Shown here: positions 35,031-44,511 of the stretch, in pieces
Position numbering within the stretch: the stretch's first letter is position 1
How the letters are laid out: every line of letters starts with the position of its first letter
DNA from: Adhaeribacter aerolatus
Lineage (GTDB): Bacteria; Bacteroidota; Bacteroidia; Cytophagales; Hymenobacteraceae
Length of the DNA: 64,000 bases
Assembly: GCF_007991635.1 (NCBI RefSeq)
Contig: NZ_BJYS01000003.1
Coordinates: 124,001 to 188,000, forward strand
Reading direction: 5' to 3'
Translations under genes and position numbers: made by a program
Notes under the pieces: generated by a model
Seen by the model: the letters and a program-made list of their open reading frames with translations, nothing else
Database searches by the model: none
Told to the model about the DNA's origin: nothing

Positions 35031-37022
35031 TTATTCTGCTTCGGTCGCTTCCAGGTTTATGACCATACCCATAACCGTGTTATTATCGGGTAAGTTTTTG
35101 CTGTATATTGGCTTGTATTTAACCCGGCCCGGCTCTAAACCTTTGGCATTTAAATATTTGATAACACTGCCGGCCCGTTGCTGGGTTAGTTTCCTCTTAT
35201 CCTGCAGGGTATCTTCGGCATTCTGATAATCTGTAATTACGGCATCTACCTGCGGGTTATCCAATAAATAAGTGTATAACCAATCCAATTCTGCTACCGA
35301 GTAACTCTTTATATAATCGTGGTTAGGATAAAACTGAATATTTTGCAAAGCTATAGACGAAGCGACACTGTCGCGGCGGAGCGTAGTCATCATATTCAGT
35401 TCTCTTTCTCCGGTATCTTCCAGCTTAGCTAAATCTTCGGAACGAACCTGATAACCATCGCTCTCGATTAATAAACCATAGCTTTTGTCGTTTTCCAGTT
35501 CCAGTTCAAAGTACCCTTCGGGGGTTGTTTCCAGCACGACGTCGGTATTAAATAAAGTTTTATCGAGTAAAGTTATGCGGGCAAAAATGGTATCGTTGGT
35601 TTTAGCATCTACCACATAGCCTTTTAACTTCCGGGTTTTGTTCAATAGGTCCTGCTGCGCCTTGGTAAGCGAGGGCATAATAGCTTCTAAATCATCATCG
35701 CCCACCATAGCGGTATAAGGCCCAATCATTTCTTCCGGCTCGGCGGCCAAAATAATCTCTTCTTTTTCTACAACATAAATATCGCTTTCGCCAAAACCTC
35801 CCGGCCGGTCCGAAGAAAAGTAAGCGGTTTTGCCGTCCTGCGTCTGCACATAAAAGGCATCGTCGTAAGGCGAGTTGACGGGTACTCCCATGTTTTGCGC
35901 CAGCGACCAAACGGTACCGTTAATGTTAGACTTAAAAATATCGTAGCCGCCAATGGTGTTGTGGCCTTTCGAACTAAAGTATATTACATTGTTATCGCTG
36001 CTCAAGAAAGGAGCGTCTTCGTCGTAAGCCGTATTAATATTGGGACCCAGGTTAATGGCTTCGCTCCACTTGCCGTTACCTTCCGAAATGCTCATGTATA
36101 AATCCAGTCCACCGTAACCACCCGGCCGGTCCGAAGAAAAGAAAGCAAAGTTTCCGTCGGCTGATACGATAAAAGACAACTCGTGGTGCCGGGTGTTAAT
36201 ATTACCGTCTAATTTTACCGGCGCCTGCCACACGTTATTATTTACTTTCTGGCTCTCGTAAATATCGCCTTTACCTTTTTTGTTGCTGTACAAATACATT
36301 TTACTACCTTCGGCGGCTACGGCCAGAATAGCTTCGTGCCCCGGGGTATTAAAAGGTTCTTGCAGGCGGGTTGGCGACGACCAGTTTTCTTCCTGCCGGT
36401 TAATCATAAAAATATCTTCGTCGGCGGTAGCCTTTGGTTTACGCAGGTCTTTAGAGCGTTGCGACGTAAATAATATGGTATTGTCGTTGGCAGTTAAAAC
36501 CGGCACATGATCAACGCTGGCCGAATTGACCAGGGCACCCATATTATTTACTTTAACCTTTAGCGGAGCAGCCATTAACTGTTTGCCCGAGACACATTCG
36601 TTAATTTTTTTCTGGTAAACGCCTACTTGGGTACTGTTCTTTTTTTCCCGCTTTAACAAATCATAGTAAATAGTTATGGCATTATCATAATCGGCGGCCA
36701 GCTGATAGGCAAGCGCCAACTGCTGATTCAGATCCTGACCATATTTTTTATTTACCTCAATCGCCTTCTTTAAATATTCAATAGATTTAGCCGGCTGGTT
36801 TAAACCTAAATAAAGACTGCCCAGGCGGGCGTTGCTTAAATAATGATTGGGCGTTTGTTTCAGCACTTGCAGGTAAAGCGCTTCGGCCTGGGTTAGGTTG
36901 CGCTGGGCATAAGCCGCTTCTGCTTCCTGCAGGCTGGTTTTTTTAATTGGTTTTGCCATCCCCTCCGAACCAATCAGGCTTATTAGGAGTAGCAAGATCA
37001 TAAATTTGTAGTTCTGTTTCAT
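35031..37022 (-). CDS. TPR/PD40/CRD protein with degenerate OmpA-like end
   Basis: A 663-residue paralogue of the neighbouring gene. Signal peptide near 8-23 (ILLLLISLIGSEGMA), TPR region (about 30-150), PD40 propeller (about 175-420, e.g. FSSDRPGGYGGLDLYMSI), and a beta domain (LKGYVVDAKTNDTIFARITLLD, about 465-555). The last 100 residues follow the OmpA outline (IQFYPNHDYIKSYSVAELDWLYTYLLDNPQVDAVITDYQNAED... QQRAGSVIKYLNAKGLEPGRVKY). The peptidoglycan-contact NGHxDxxG segment is replaced by TDYQNAED, so cell-wall binding is doubtful. A terminator separates it from its paralogue, so the two are separate transcripts. Confidence 0.85.
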   Translation of the reverse strand: MKQNYKFMILLLLISLIGSEGMAKPIKKTSLQEAEAAYAQRNLTQAEALYLQVLKQTPNHYLSNARLGSLYLGLNQPAKSIEYLKKAIEVNKKYGQDLNQQLALAYQLAADYDNAITIYYDLLKREKKNSTQVGVYQKKINECVSGKQLMAAPLKVKVNNMGALVNSASVDHVPVLTANDNTILFTSQRSKDLRKPKATADEDIFMINRQEENWSSPTRLQEPFNTPGHEAILAVAAEGSKMYLYSNKKGKGDIYESQKVNNNVWQAPVKLDGNINTRHHELSFIVSADGNFAFFSSDRPGGYGGLDLYMSISEGNGKWSEAINLGPNINTAYDEDAPFLSSDNNVIYFSSKGHNTIGGYDIFKSNINGTVWSLAQNMGVPVNSPYDDAFYVQTQDGKTAYFSSDRPGGFGESDIYVVEKEEIILAAEPEEMIGPYTAMVGDDDLEAIMPSLTKAQQDLLNKTRKLKGYVVDAKTNDTIFARITLLDKTLFNTDVVLETTPEGYFELELENDKSYGLLIESDGYQVRSEDLAKLEDTGERELNMMTTLRRDSVASSIALQNIQFYPNHDYIKSYSVAELDWLYTYLLDNPQVDAVITDYQNAEDTLQDKRKLTQQRAGSVIKYLNAKGLEPGRVKYKPIYSKNLPDNNTVMGMVINLEATEAE

Positions 37023-37319
37023 ACTTTTGGTTTTCGGAATTGATTACTTAAACAGATATTGCTTTTTAATATTTTTAAATATTTTTACTTAAGTGCATTA
37101 AAAAACTACTTCCATTATTTTGCACTTAATTAACAAAATTAAACATATAGCTAAATATATTTACTATCGGTAATTGTATTATTAATTTAACAAAAGCAAC
37201 AATAATATTATTTTATAAAGCTTAACAGAAGTAAATGTAAATTATCGCGCCTATATAAACAAATAGGTTAATAATAATTTTTCAAGAATATTATAAAGAT
37301 ATAAAGTAAGGTAAAAATA

Positions 37320-37922
37320 ATGATAATTAAAGAAGCAACCTTTATCAGCAGCAACACCACCGTGGCCAAGTGCCCCGAGACGGAATTACCGGAGTATGCT
37401 TTTATTGGCCGATCCAACGTAGGTAAATCCTCGCTGATTAATATGCTGACAAACCGGAGCAAGCTGGCTAAGACCTCTTCTTTTCCGGGCAAAACCCAGC
37501 TGATCAATCATTTTAAAATTAACGACAATTGGTTTTTGGTAGATTTACCAGGTTACGGCTGGGCTAAGGTGAGTAAAGAATCGCGGGATAAATGGCAAAA
37601 GATGATTAAGGCTTATCTGCAGCAACGTAAAAACCTGGCCTGCGTTTTCTTACTCATCGATTCGCGGCACGAACCGCAGCAATCAGATTTGGAATTTATT
37701 CAGTTGCTGGGCACCTTGGGCGTACCGTTCGTACTGGTATTTACCAAAACCGACAAACAATCGTTAAACAAAACCCAGGAGGCCGTAGCCGCTTATAAAA
37801 AGAAATTGCTGGAAACCTGGGAGGAGTTGCCCCAAATGTTTCTAACTTCATCGGAAGAGAAAAAAGGGCGCGACGAGATTTTGGATTTTATAGAATCGGT
37901 AAACACCGAACTAAATAAATAA
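37320..37922 (+). CDS. engB: Ribosome biogenesis GTP-binding protein YsxC/EngB
   Basis: A 200-residue GTPase for assembly of the large ribosomal subunit. G1 is [16 protein letters not shown] (about 29-44), G2/G3 are [15 protein letters not shown] and [16 protein letters not shown]4 is VFTKTDK. Length is typical. The AT-rich 297 nt upstream hold no gene. Confidence 0.95.
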   Translation: MIIKEATFISSNTTVAKCPETELPEYAFIGRSNVGKSSLINMLTNRSKLAKTSSFPGKTQLINHFKINDNWFLVDLPGYGWAKVSKESRDKWQKMIKAYLQQRKNLACVFLLIDSRHEPQQSDLEFIQLLGTLGVPFVLVFTKTDKQSLNKTQEAVAAYKKKLLETWEELPQMFLTSSEEKKGRDEILDFIESVNTELNK

Positions 37923-37989
37923 AAGATTATTTTTGGCACTAAAATTGGGTAAAAAGTCGTTGTTAACCCGTTATAAAAGATTAAAAATT

Positions 37990-38388
37990 ATGAATTTAAA
38001 AGTTTTAAGTTTTTGCGCTGTGCTGCTGCTGGCCGGCTTTTCGGTTTCAGCTCAGACTACTACCCCGGCCGCTACTGTTAAACTACAAAGCCCTCCGCCT
38101 GCCAACAAAGTACCGGCGGCAGAATTTTATGAAGGCGGACAAGAAGCCATGTACGCTTTTATTAACAAAGAAATGGTGTATCCGCCTTTGGCCAAGCGTA
38201 ACCGTATTGCCGGCCAGATAATTGTTAGCTTTGTACTGAACGAAGATGGTAGTACCTCCAGCCACAAAATAGTGAAAGATGCCAGCGGCGGATTAGGCGC
38301 AGAAGCCTTAAGACTGGTGAAGCTTTTAAAATTTAAAGCCCCTGGTTATAGCCTGAATACAAGTATTCCTATTAACTTTAAACTTTAA
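37990..38388 (+). CDS. TonB C-terminal domain protein, secreted
   Basis: About 132 residues. MNLKVLSFCAVLLLAGFSVSAQ is a signal peptide, so the ATG at 37990 is preferred over an in-frame start at 37933. A Pro-rich linker is followed by a TonB-type domain: AMYAFINKEMVYPPLAKRNRIAGQIIVSFVLNEDGS, ending with LLKFKAPGY. Without the usual N-terminal membrane anchor it is a periplasmic TonB-domain protein rather than a true energy transducer; its partner is unknown. Confidence 0.85.
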   Translation: MNLKVLSFCAVLLLAGFSVSAQTTTPAATVKLQSPPPANKVPAAEFYEGGQEAMYAFINKEMVYPPLAKRNRIAGQIIVSFVLNEDGSTSSHKIVKDASGGLGAEALRLVKLLKFKAPGYSLNTSIPINFKL

Positions 38389-38404
38389 AACTTAAATTTT
38401 ATTT

Positions 38405-38878
38405 ATGCCTGTTGATTTAAAAGATATTGCTTCTATTGCCGGTATGAGCGGCTTATACCGGGTGGTAAGTCCATCGCGCAATGGTATAGTGGTGGAAACT
38501 TTGGATGAAAAAAATAATCGTTTTGTCGCACAGGCAAAGCACCGGATCTCTTTACTAAGCGAAATATCTGTTTACCAGCAAAATACGGAAGAAACCCTGC
38601 CTTTGGCGGAGGTTTTCGATCGGATTCGCCGGCAAGAGGGCCAGGAGATAAAGGTAAACCCTAAATCGTCGAATGCCGAGTTGACCCAGTTTATGGAAAC
38701 CATTGTACCGGATTACGATCGCGAGCGCGTTTACATTTCGGATATTAAAAAGATTACCGGCTGGTACAATATTGTGAGCAAACACGTACCGTTTACCGAA
38801 GCCGGCGCCGAAGAAAATACCACTCCGGAACCCGAAACGGCTGAAAATAAAACAGAAACAGCAACTAAAACCAAATAA
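38405..38878 (+). CDS. DUF5606 domain-containing protein
   Basis: A 157-residue cytosolic protein specific to Bacteroidota. It opens MPVDLKDIASIAGMSGLYRVVSPSRNGIVVETLDE, then RFVAQAKHRISLLSEISVY and a later DYDRERVYISDIKKITGWYNIV. The C-terminal 30 residues are acidic and low in complexity. The fold resembles an SH3-like N-terminus followed by helices; the role is unknown. It ends at a strong terminator. Confidence 0.85.
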   Translation: MPVDLKDIASIAGMSGLYRVVSPSRNGIVVETLDEKNNRFVAQAKHRISLLSEISVYQQNTEETLPLAEVFDRIRRQEGQEIKVNPKSSNAELTQFMETIVPDYDRERVYISDIKKITGWYNIVSKHVPFTEAGAEENTTPEPETAENKTETATKTK

Positions 38879-38905
38879 TCAAACTGCTTTACCCCATAAA
38901 AGAAG

Positions 38906-38930
38906 AATCCTCGGCAGAGGATTTTTTTTT
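38906..38930 (+). terminator. Terminator of the engB-TonB-DUF5606 run
   Basis: AATCCTC/GAGGATT stem with loop GGCA, followed by a T-run to 38930. Confidence 0.92.
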
Positions 38931-39014
38931 GCCCTTTACCGCCGGATTATTCTGTATCCTGAATATTTAAATAACTTACCGGCTCATACTACAGGTTTGC
39001 CTTAAAATAAAAAT

Positions 39015-40271
39015 ATGAAAGTATTTAAATTTGGTGGTGCTTCGGTAAAAGATGCACCTGCCGTTAAAAATGTAGCTACTATTGTGCAGCAGCATCCCGG
39101 CCCGCTTTTAATTGTGGTTTCGGCCATGGGCAAGACTACCAACGCTTTGGAAGAAGTTTTCCAACACGCGGAAAACCGGCAGGATTACGAGCCTGCCCTG
39201 CAGCAGGTAGAAAATTACCATTACCAATTAACCGCCCAATTATTCAGCGATAGCCAGCACCCGGTATTTGCCCGTTTACAAAGCCAGTTTACCGCTATCC
39301 GCGAATATTTGCAGAACCTCCCACCTAACCGCTCCGATGAACACTACGATCAGATAGTTAGCCAGGGCGAATTTCTTTCTTCGTTGATTCTTTATTATTA
39401 CCTGGTTCAAAGCGGTTTTTCGGCCGAGTGGCTCGATTGCCGCGATTGCATTTGCACCGATTGCAGTTGGCGCGAAGCCCGGGTTGATTGGCTTACCACG
39501 GAAAAAAATATTCAAAATAAATTAGCGCCTTTACTAGAGCAGCAAATAGTAATTACGCAGGGCTTTTTGGGAGGTACCACCGAAAACCGTACCACCACCC
39601 TGGGCCGCGAAGGTTCTGATTTTAGCGGGGCCATTTTTGCCTATTGCCTTGGGGCCGAATCGCTTACCATTTGGAAAGACGTAGCCGGCTTTTTAAATGC
39701 CGACCCTAAATTTTTCCTGAACCCGCATAAATACGATGAAATATCGTACCAGGAAACCGTGGAAATGGCGTATTACGGGGCCAGCGTTATTCATCCCAAA
39801 ACCATTAAGCCGCTGGCTAACCGCCACATACCGCTATATGTAAAATCATTTCTGCAGCCCCAAGAGCCCGGTACAGTTATAAAAGATTCTAAACACGAAA
39901 AGCTGGTACCGGCTTTTATCCGGAAAGCAAACCAATGTTTGCTGTCGTTTGGGGTACGGGATTTTACGTTCGTGTCGGAGCGGAATTTAAGCGTTATTTT
40001 TCATGCGCTGGCCGAACTGCGTTTTAAAATAAACCTGATGCAAAACTCCGCTATTTCGTTTTCGGTATGTACCGATTACGATGCCGACCGGCTGCAATTG
40101 CTGCAGGAACAATTACAGGAGCAATTTATTTTTCATTACAATGCCGGGCTGCTCTTGTATACCATAAAAAATTATACCGAAGACAGCATTAATCACCTGA
40201 CCAACGGCAAAGAAATATTACTCGAACAACGCACCCGGTCTACGTTTCAGTTGGTGTGCCGGGAAAAATAA
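39015..40271 (+). CDS. Aspartate kinase
   Basis: A 418-residue aspartokinase, first step of the Lys/Thr/Met pathway. It starts MKVFKFGGASVKDAPAVKNV (KFGGxSV), with LLIVVSAMGKTTNALEE, GEFLSSLILYYYL, TTLGREGSDFSGAIFAYCLGAESLTIWKDVAGFLNADPK and YYGASVIHPKTIKPL. The C-terminal part (about 310-418) holds ACT-like folds for feedback control. It is monofunctional, with no homoserine dehydrogenase fusion. It stands apart from other amino-acid genes. Confidence 0.93.
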   Translation: MKVFKFGGASVKDAPAVKNVATIVQQHPGPLLIVVSAMGKTTNALEEVFQHAENRQDYEPALQQVENYHYQLTAQLFSDSQHPVFARLQSQFTAIREYLQNLPPNRSDEHYDQIVSQGEFLSSLILYYYLVQSGFSAEWLDCRDCICTDCSWREARVDWLTTEKNIQNKLAPLLEQQIVITQGFLGGTTENRTTTLGREGSDFSGAIFAYCLGAESLTIWKDVAGFLNADPKFFLNPHKYDEISYQETVEMAYYGASVIHPKTIKPLANRHIPLYVKSFLQPQEPGTVIKDSKHEKLVPAFIRKANQCLLSFGVRDFTFVSERNLSVIFHALAELRFKINLMQNSAISFSVCTDYDADRLQLLQEQLQEQFIFHYNAGLLLYTIKNYTEDSINHLTNGKEILLEQRTRSTFQLVCREK

Positions 40272-40322
40272 GATAGCAAATCAGGTTAAAAATTGTTTGT
40301 TTAGAATTTAAAAGGCAAGCGC

Positions 40323-41096
40323 ATGGAATTTATAGAAGTTACCAATCCGGTCCGGGAAAATATTGCTTTAGTAGCTTTTAATCGGCCTAAAGAACTTAAT
40401 GCGCTTAGCCCGCAACTGATGAGCGAACTACGCGATGCCCTGCTAACCCTGGACCAGGACGATAGTGTGCGGGTAATTGTTTTAACCGGTAACGAAAAAG
40501 TATTTGCTGCCGGTGCCGATATAAAACAGATGGCTGATAAATCAGCGATTGATATGCTGCTGCAGGACCAATTTGCTACCTGGGACCAGATTAAAAAAAC
40601 GAAAAAGCCCATTATTGCGGCTGTATCGGGTTTTGCTTTGGGCGGCGGCTGCGAACTGGCCATGACTTGCGACATGATTATTGCCTCCGAAACCGCCGTG
40701 TTTGGTCAGCCCGAAATAAAAATTGGGGTACTACCCGGGGCAGGCGGTACCCAACGCTTAACCCGGGCTTTAGGAAAAGCTAAAGCCATGGAGATGGTAC
40801 TCACCGGCAAATTTATCTCCGCCGAAGAAGCTGAAAAACACGGATTAATTAATAAAGTGGTTCCCGTAGAATTATACCTGGAAGAAGCTTATAAACTAGC
40901 CGCCGAAATTGCCCAGCAATCGCCGGTAGCGGTGCGCCTCGCCAAAGAAGCTGTATTGCGTTCTTTTGAAAGTTCGCTGGAAGAAGGACTTTATTTTGAA
41001 CGGAAAAATTTTTACCTGGCTTTCGCCTCTGACGATCAGAAAGAAGGCATGGAAGCTTTTATTCAAAAACGCAAACCGGATTTCAAAGGCAAGTAA
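40323..41096 (+). CDS. Enoyl-CoA hydratase/isomerase family protein
   Basis: A 257-residue crotonase. The CoA/oxyanion segments are EKVFAAGADIKQMAD and AVSGFALGGGCELAMTCDMIIAS (catalytic Glu in GGCEL), and the second acidic residue lies in FGQPEIKIGVLPGAGGTQRL. Both Glu positions of true hydratases are present, so hydration of 2-enoyl-CoA in beta-oxidation is likely. No other beta-oxidation gene is adjacent. Confidence 0.93.
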   Translation: MEFIEVTNPVRENIALVAFNRPKELNALSPQLMSELRDALLTLDQDDSVRVIVLTGNEKVFAAGADIKQMADKSAIDMLLQDQFATWDQIKKTKKPIIAAVSGFALGGGCELAMTCDMIIASETAVFGQPEIKIGVLPGAGGTQRLTRALGKAKAMEMVLTGKFISAEEAEKHGLINKVVPVELYLEEAYKLAAEIAQQSPVAVRLAKEAVLRSFESSLEEGLYFERKNFYLAFASDDQKEGMEAFIQKRKPDFKGK

Positions 41097-41190
41097 TTGG
41101 TTTATGTCCAATGGCAGTAAACTGAAATTTTGCTTTAGTAAAATTTCTATTAAAATTCCTAAGACACACTAACATATACTTTTCTAAAGT

Positions 41191-41245
41191 CTGTACCCTC
41201 ACAGACCTTCAGAATGGGCTTTTGTTTTGGGCCGTGAGGGCACAG
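41191..41245. repeat. Candidate dispersed hairpin element
   Basis: CTGTACCCTCAC (41191-41202) and GTGAGGGCACAG (41234-41245) are inverted repeats with one mismatch in 12, around a 31-nt G/T-rich loop. The block, with the flank CGAAGAACGGGAG, has a higher GC than the spacer. It looks like a structured intergenic repeat; it has no T-run. Confidence 0.45.
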
Positions 41246-41278
41246 GCCGAAGAACGGGAGCACTTGCATAAGTTTTAA

Positions 41279-42058
41279 TTAATAATTTTCCTTCACATCT
41301 AAGCCACTTTTACTAATTAACCATTGGCCTGCTCTTCTCAGAAGTAATTCATCTTCATAAATCAAACCCGGATGAAAACGACTTAAAACTTTATACCCAT
41401 AGGGTACATGTGCCTCAATAGTCCAGTGGGAGCCATCTACCCCCAAAACCCATTTATAAGGTTGCAGAGCCCAAAAATTACTGTTATTTAGTAGCTCCTT
41501 AAATTCTTCGTATTGCTTCAACGAAATACTTATCTCTTTTTCTGCAAGGCCTCCTGTTTTTTTATTTATTCTCGTTATATGAATTTCAGCTTGTTTAGAA
41601 TGCCTGAACAACCTAATAATTAAATCATCATGAAATGCGCTGGTTCGTATAAACCTGTAAGTTTCGTTACCTATAAAAAAGTTATTTAAAACAGGCTCTT
41701 TAGCTCTAAACAGTAAACTAGATATATGCCGGACTGTAGCGGAATCAATACCCAATTTGTGATAAAGCCCTACTTTATTATCCGGAATCTTACTCAAATC
41801 TTTCTCTTTATCATAAGGTTTATCTGCAATAATATACCCAGCAGGATCAAAATCAGCGAAATCTTCAAAGTTAAAGTAAGGCATGGATTTAAGTGGTACG
41901 CCTTGCTCGTCTAATACCCCAGGGATATTTTTGTACCTGGTACCGCTATATAAATTATCTTTATTCGGAAGAACTACTTGCCGATCTGGTAGCTGAGTAG
42001 CTGATGAACAACCTAAATTTATAAATAGTAAGTAAGGTATATATCTTACCAAATGCAT
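41279..42058 (-). CDS. Lipoprotein of unknown function
   Basis: A 259-residue protein with a lipoprotein signal MHLVRYIPYLLFINLGCSS (lipobox Cys at 17). The mature part has no family I recognise. Visible segments are TRYKNIPGVLDEQGVPLK, IIADKPYDKEKDLSKIPDNK, and a C-terminal FWALQPYKWVLGVDGSHWTIEAHVPYGYKV that looks like a small compact beta domain. AT-richer than its neighbours. It starts 23 nt after the SpmA-SpmB-like gene and probably shares its transcript. Confidence 0.7.
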   Translation of the reverse strand: MHLVRYIPYLLFINLGCSSATQLPDRQVVLPNKDNLYSGTRYKNIPGVLDEQGVPLKSMPYFNFEDFADFDPAGYIIADKPYDKEKDLSKIPDNKVGLYHKLGIDSATVRHISSLLFRAKEPVLNNFFIGNETYRFIRTSAFHDDLIIRLFRHSKQAEIHITRINKKTGGLAEKEISISLKQYEEFKELLNNSNFWALQPYKWVLGVDGSHWTIEAHVPYGYKVLSRFHPGLIYEDELLLRRAGQWLISKSGLDVKENY

Positions 42059-42081
42059 ATTGCCATAGTTATATACGCAAA

Positions 42082-43314
42082 TTACTTAAAAAACAAATAA
42101 GCCATAAAAATGGCAGTTGTAACTCCTACTAAATCAGCTAATAAACCGCAGGTAACCGAATAGCGGGTATTGCGAATACCCACCGAACCAAAGTAAACCG
42201 CCAGAATATAAAAAGTCGTTTCGGTGCTGCCCTGGATACAGGATGCAACCCGGCCTACAAACGAATCGGCCCCGTAAGTTTTCATCGCGTCTAACATCAG
42301 GCCCCGGGCACCGCTGCCACTCAGGGGTTTCATAAAAGCAACGGGTAAAGCCGGTACAAACTCGGTATCAAAACCCATTTGGGCAAAAACCCAGCCCATG
42401 CCGTTTACAACCATATCCAATGCCCCCGAAGCCCGGAATACGCCAATCGCCACCAGCATGGCCACCAGATATGGAATAATATTAATTGCCACGCCAAATC
42501 CTTCTTTCGCCCCTTCTATAAAAGCATCGTACACATTTACTTTCCGCAACCAGGCCAGCGTGATAAAAGCTACTATTATAGAAAACAAGATTACATTGCT
42601 GACTACCTGCGAAATAATAGCTACCTGTTCCTGAGGTTGCCCAGCCAGGTAATAAATAACCAGCCCGATAAGCAAAAAAGCCGTACCCAAGTAGGCCATA
42701 ATTACCCAATCAAACAAGTTAATGCGTTGGTAAATAGCTACTAAAATTAAACCGAAAAAAGCGCTAATTAGGGTGGTAAGTAATATCGGAATAAAAATAT
42801 CGGTGGGGTCGGCGGCTCCCATTTGGGTCCGGTACACCATAATACTAATAGGAATAACCGTCAGACCTGCCGTATTCAGCACCAAAAACATAATCTGCGG
42901 ATTGGAAGCAGTCTCTTTGGTGGGGTTTAGCTCCTGCATTTCTTTCATGGCTTTAAGGCCCAGCGGGGTAGCGGCATTATCCAGGCCCAGCATATTCGCC
43001 GAAAAGTTCATGAGAATAGACCCGAAAACCGGGTGATTTTTAGGTAAATCCGGGAAAATTCGGTTAAAAAAAGGCCCTACGGCTTTGGCCAAAATAGCCA
43101 CAATACCGCCCCGCTCCCCTATTTTCATGAGGCCCAACCACAAAGTCATTACGCCGGTGAGGCCCAACGATATTTCAAAACCGGTTTTGGCATTGTCGAA
43201 GGTGCTGGTCACCAGGGCCTGAAAAATAGCTGTGTCCTGAAAAAATATCAGCTTAAAAAGAGCAATTACAAAAGCAATCAGGAAAAAGGCAATCCAGAGG
43301 TAATTTAAAGCCAT
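42082..43314 (-). CDS. Nucleoside-recognition (Gate) domain protein, SpmA-SpmB fusion type
   Basis: A 410-residue membrane protein with two Gate halves. The SpmA-like half (1-200) has GLTGVMTLWLGLMKIGERGGIVAILAK and ANMLGLDNAATPLGLKAMKEM; the SpmB-like half (230-410) has AINIIPYLVAMLVAIGVFRASGALD and LPVAFMKPLSGSGARGLMLDAM. In spore formers these are separate spore-maturation genes; in non-sporulating Bacteroidota the fused form has an unknown transport role. Confidence 0.88.
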   Translation of the reverse strand: MALNYLWIAFFLIAFVIALFKLIFFQDTAIFQALVTSTFDNAKTGFEISLGLTGVMTLWLGLMKIGERGGIVAILAKAVGPFFNRIFPDLPKNHPVFGSILMNFSANMLGLDNAATPLGLKAMKEMQELNPTKETASNPQIMFLVLNTAGLTVIPISIMVYRTQMGAADPTDIFIPILLTTLISAFFGLILVAIYQRINLFDWVIMAYLGTAFLLIGLVIYYLAGQPQEQVAIISQVVSNVILFSIIVAFITLAWLRKVNVYDAFIEGAKEGFGVAINIIPYLVAMLVAIGVFRASGALDMVVNGMGWVFAQMGFDTEFVPALPVAFMKPLSGSGARGLMLDAMKTYGADSFVGRVASCIQGSTETTFYILAVYFGSVGIRNTRYSVTCGLLADLVGVTTAIFMAYLFFK

Positions 43315-43425
43315 GTACGCTGTAGAAAAGTCAATAGAATATAGCCGACAAGATACTGCTTCTTCCGAAAAGTACTTAAACCGGAGTAAAACTTTTATTT
43401 ACTGTTCGGGCTTAAACCGCAGGCT

Positions 43426-44511
43426 TCAACCGGTGGCCTGGTTACTTAAGTCCGGCGAAAACGTGTTTATCAAACTGGTCAGTTTATCAATATCTGCTTG
43501 GGTGTGTAAACTGTTCAGGATTATGCGGGTAACGGGTTCGTGCTGGGGGGTGGGATAAGCAAAACTGGATATCAGAACATCGTGCGCCAGTAAATATTGG
43601 TACAACTGATTTTGGGGCGTATAAAAAACCGGGTAATCCGGAAAGCGCTGGAAAAGAGAAGGCTCTGCCAGGCAAGATAAAAAATAATTAATATTCCGGA
43701 AGAGTTGTTCGCGGGCAACCTGGTAAATGGCGGGCGCCTGCAGAAAAGCAGCTAAATAAGCCGGTACTACCGGCGATGCACCGCCAAAGAAAGTATGATT
43801 TTTTAAAAACTGTATGGTAGCCTCCTCCGCTAAAATTACGCCTCCCGGAATACCCAGCGCCTTACCCAGCGAACTTACCACAATTAATTTAATGGCCGGC
43901 GGCAATACCAAATCGCGGTAAACACCGGCACCGTTTTGGCCGGTAACACCCAGGCCGTGCGAATCGTCAATAATTAGGGTAATATTTTTAGTAGTATCTA
44001 ACTGGCTTAACCAGGACAGGTGGTGTTTTTTAACCCATAAGGGGTCTAAAGAATTAAATAAGATAAAAATATTATCGGAGCTGGTTTGGGCAATAATATC
44101 TGGTAAATCATGGGCCCATTCGGTAAAACTTTGATGATTAATTGGCTGCACTCCCTGCCACAAAGCCGGGTGGGTACGCGGACCGTAAATAAACGTACCC
44201 TTACCGGAAAACGCCTGCACCACCAATTGCCCCGCCATAAATCCGGACGATACCGTTAGGGCGGCTTCGGCCCCGGTGTAAGTAGCCAGATAATTTTCGG
44301 TTTCTTCGAAAACGGACAGTTGCACATTAGATAGCCGCGAACTGGAATAATTTAAGCCGTATTGCCTGAAGCCCGCTTGCAGCAACTTCTGAAATTGCTC
44401 GTTGCGGGACATACCCAGGTAAGAAGTACCGCTAAAATACAAATATTCCCGACCGCCGGAGGTTAAGGTCCGGCCAGGCAATTCCTCCGCAATTAATATA
44501 GGTATTGACAC
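43426..44511 (-). CDS. Alpha-oxoamine synthase-like PLP enzyme (BioF-like)
   Basis: A 361-residue class I/II aminotransferase-fold protein. Motifs are YLYFSGTSYLGMSRNEQF, SSSRLSNVQLSVFEETENYLA, TVSSGFMAGQ, the ring-stacking His in GPRTHPALWQG, LIIDDSHGLGVTGQNGAG and the PLP-lysine segment VVSSLGKALGIPGG. These match 8-amino-7-oxononanoate synthase and relatives such as serine palmitoyltransferase. It is about 25 residues shorter than BioF and no other biotin gene is adjacent, so the product is uncertain. Confidence 0.82.
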   Translation of the reverse strand: MSIPILIAEELPGRTLTSGGREYLYFSGTSYLGMSRNEQFQKLLQAGFRQYGLNYSSSRLSNVQLSVFEETENYLATYTGAEAALTVSSGFMAGQLVVQAFSGKGTFIYGPRTHPALWQGVQPINHQSFTEWAHDLPDIIAQTSSDNIFILFNSLDPLWVKKHHLSWLSQLDTTKNITLIIDDSHGLGVTGQNGAGVYRDLVLPPAIKLIVVSSLGKALGIPGGVILAEEATIQFLKNHTFFGGASPVVPAYLAAFLQAPAIYQVAREQLFRNINYFLSCLAEPSLFQRFPDYPVFYTPQNQLYQYLLAHDVLISSFAYPTPQHEPVTRIILNSLHTQADIDKLTSLINTFSPDLSNQATG

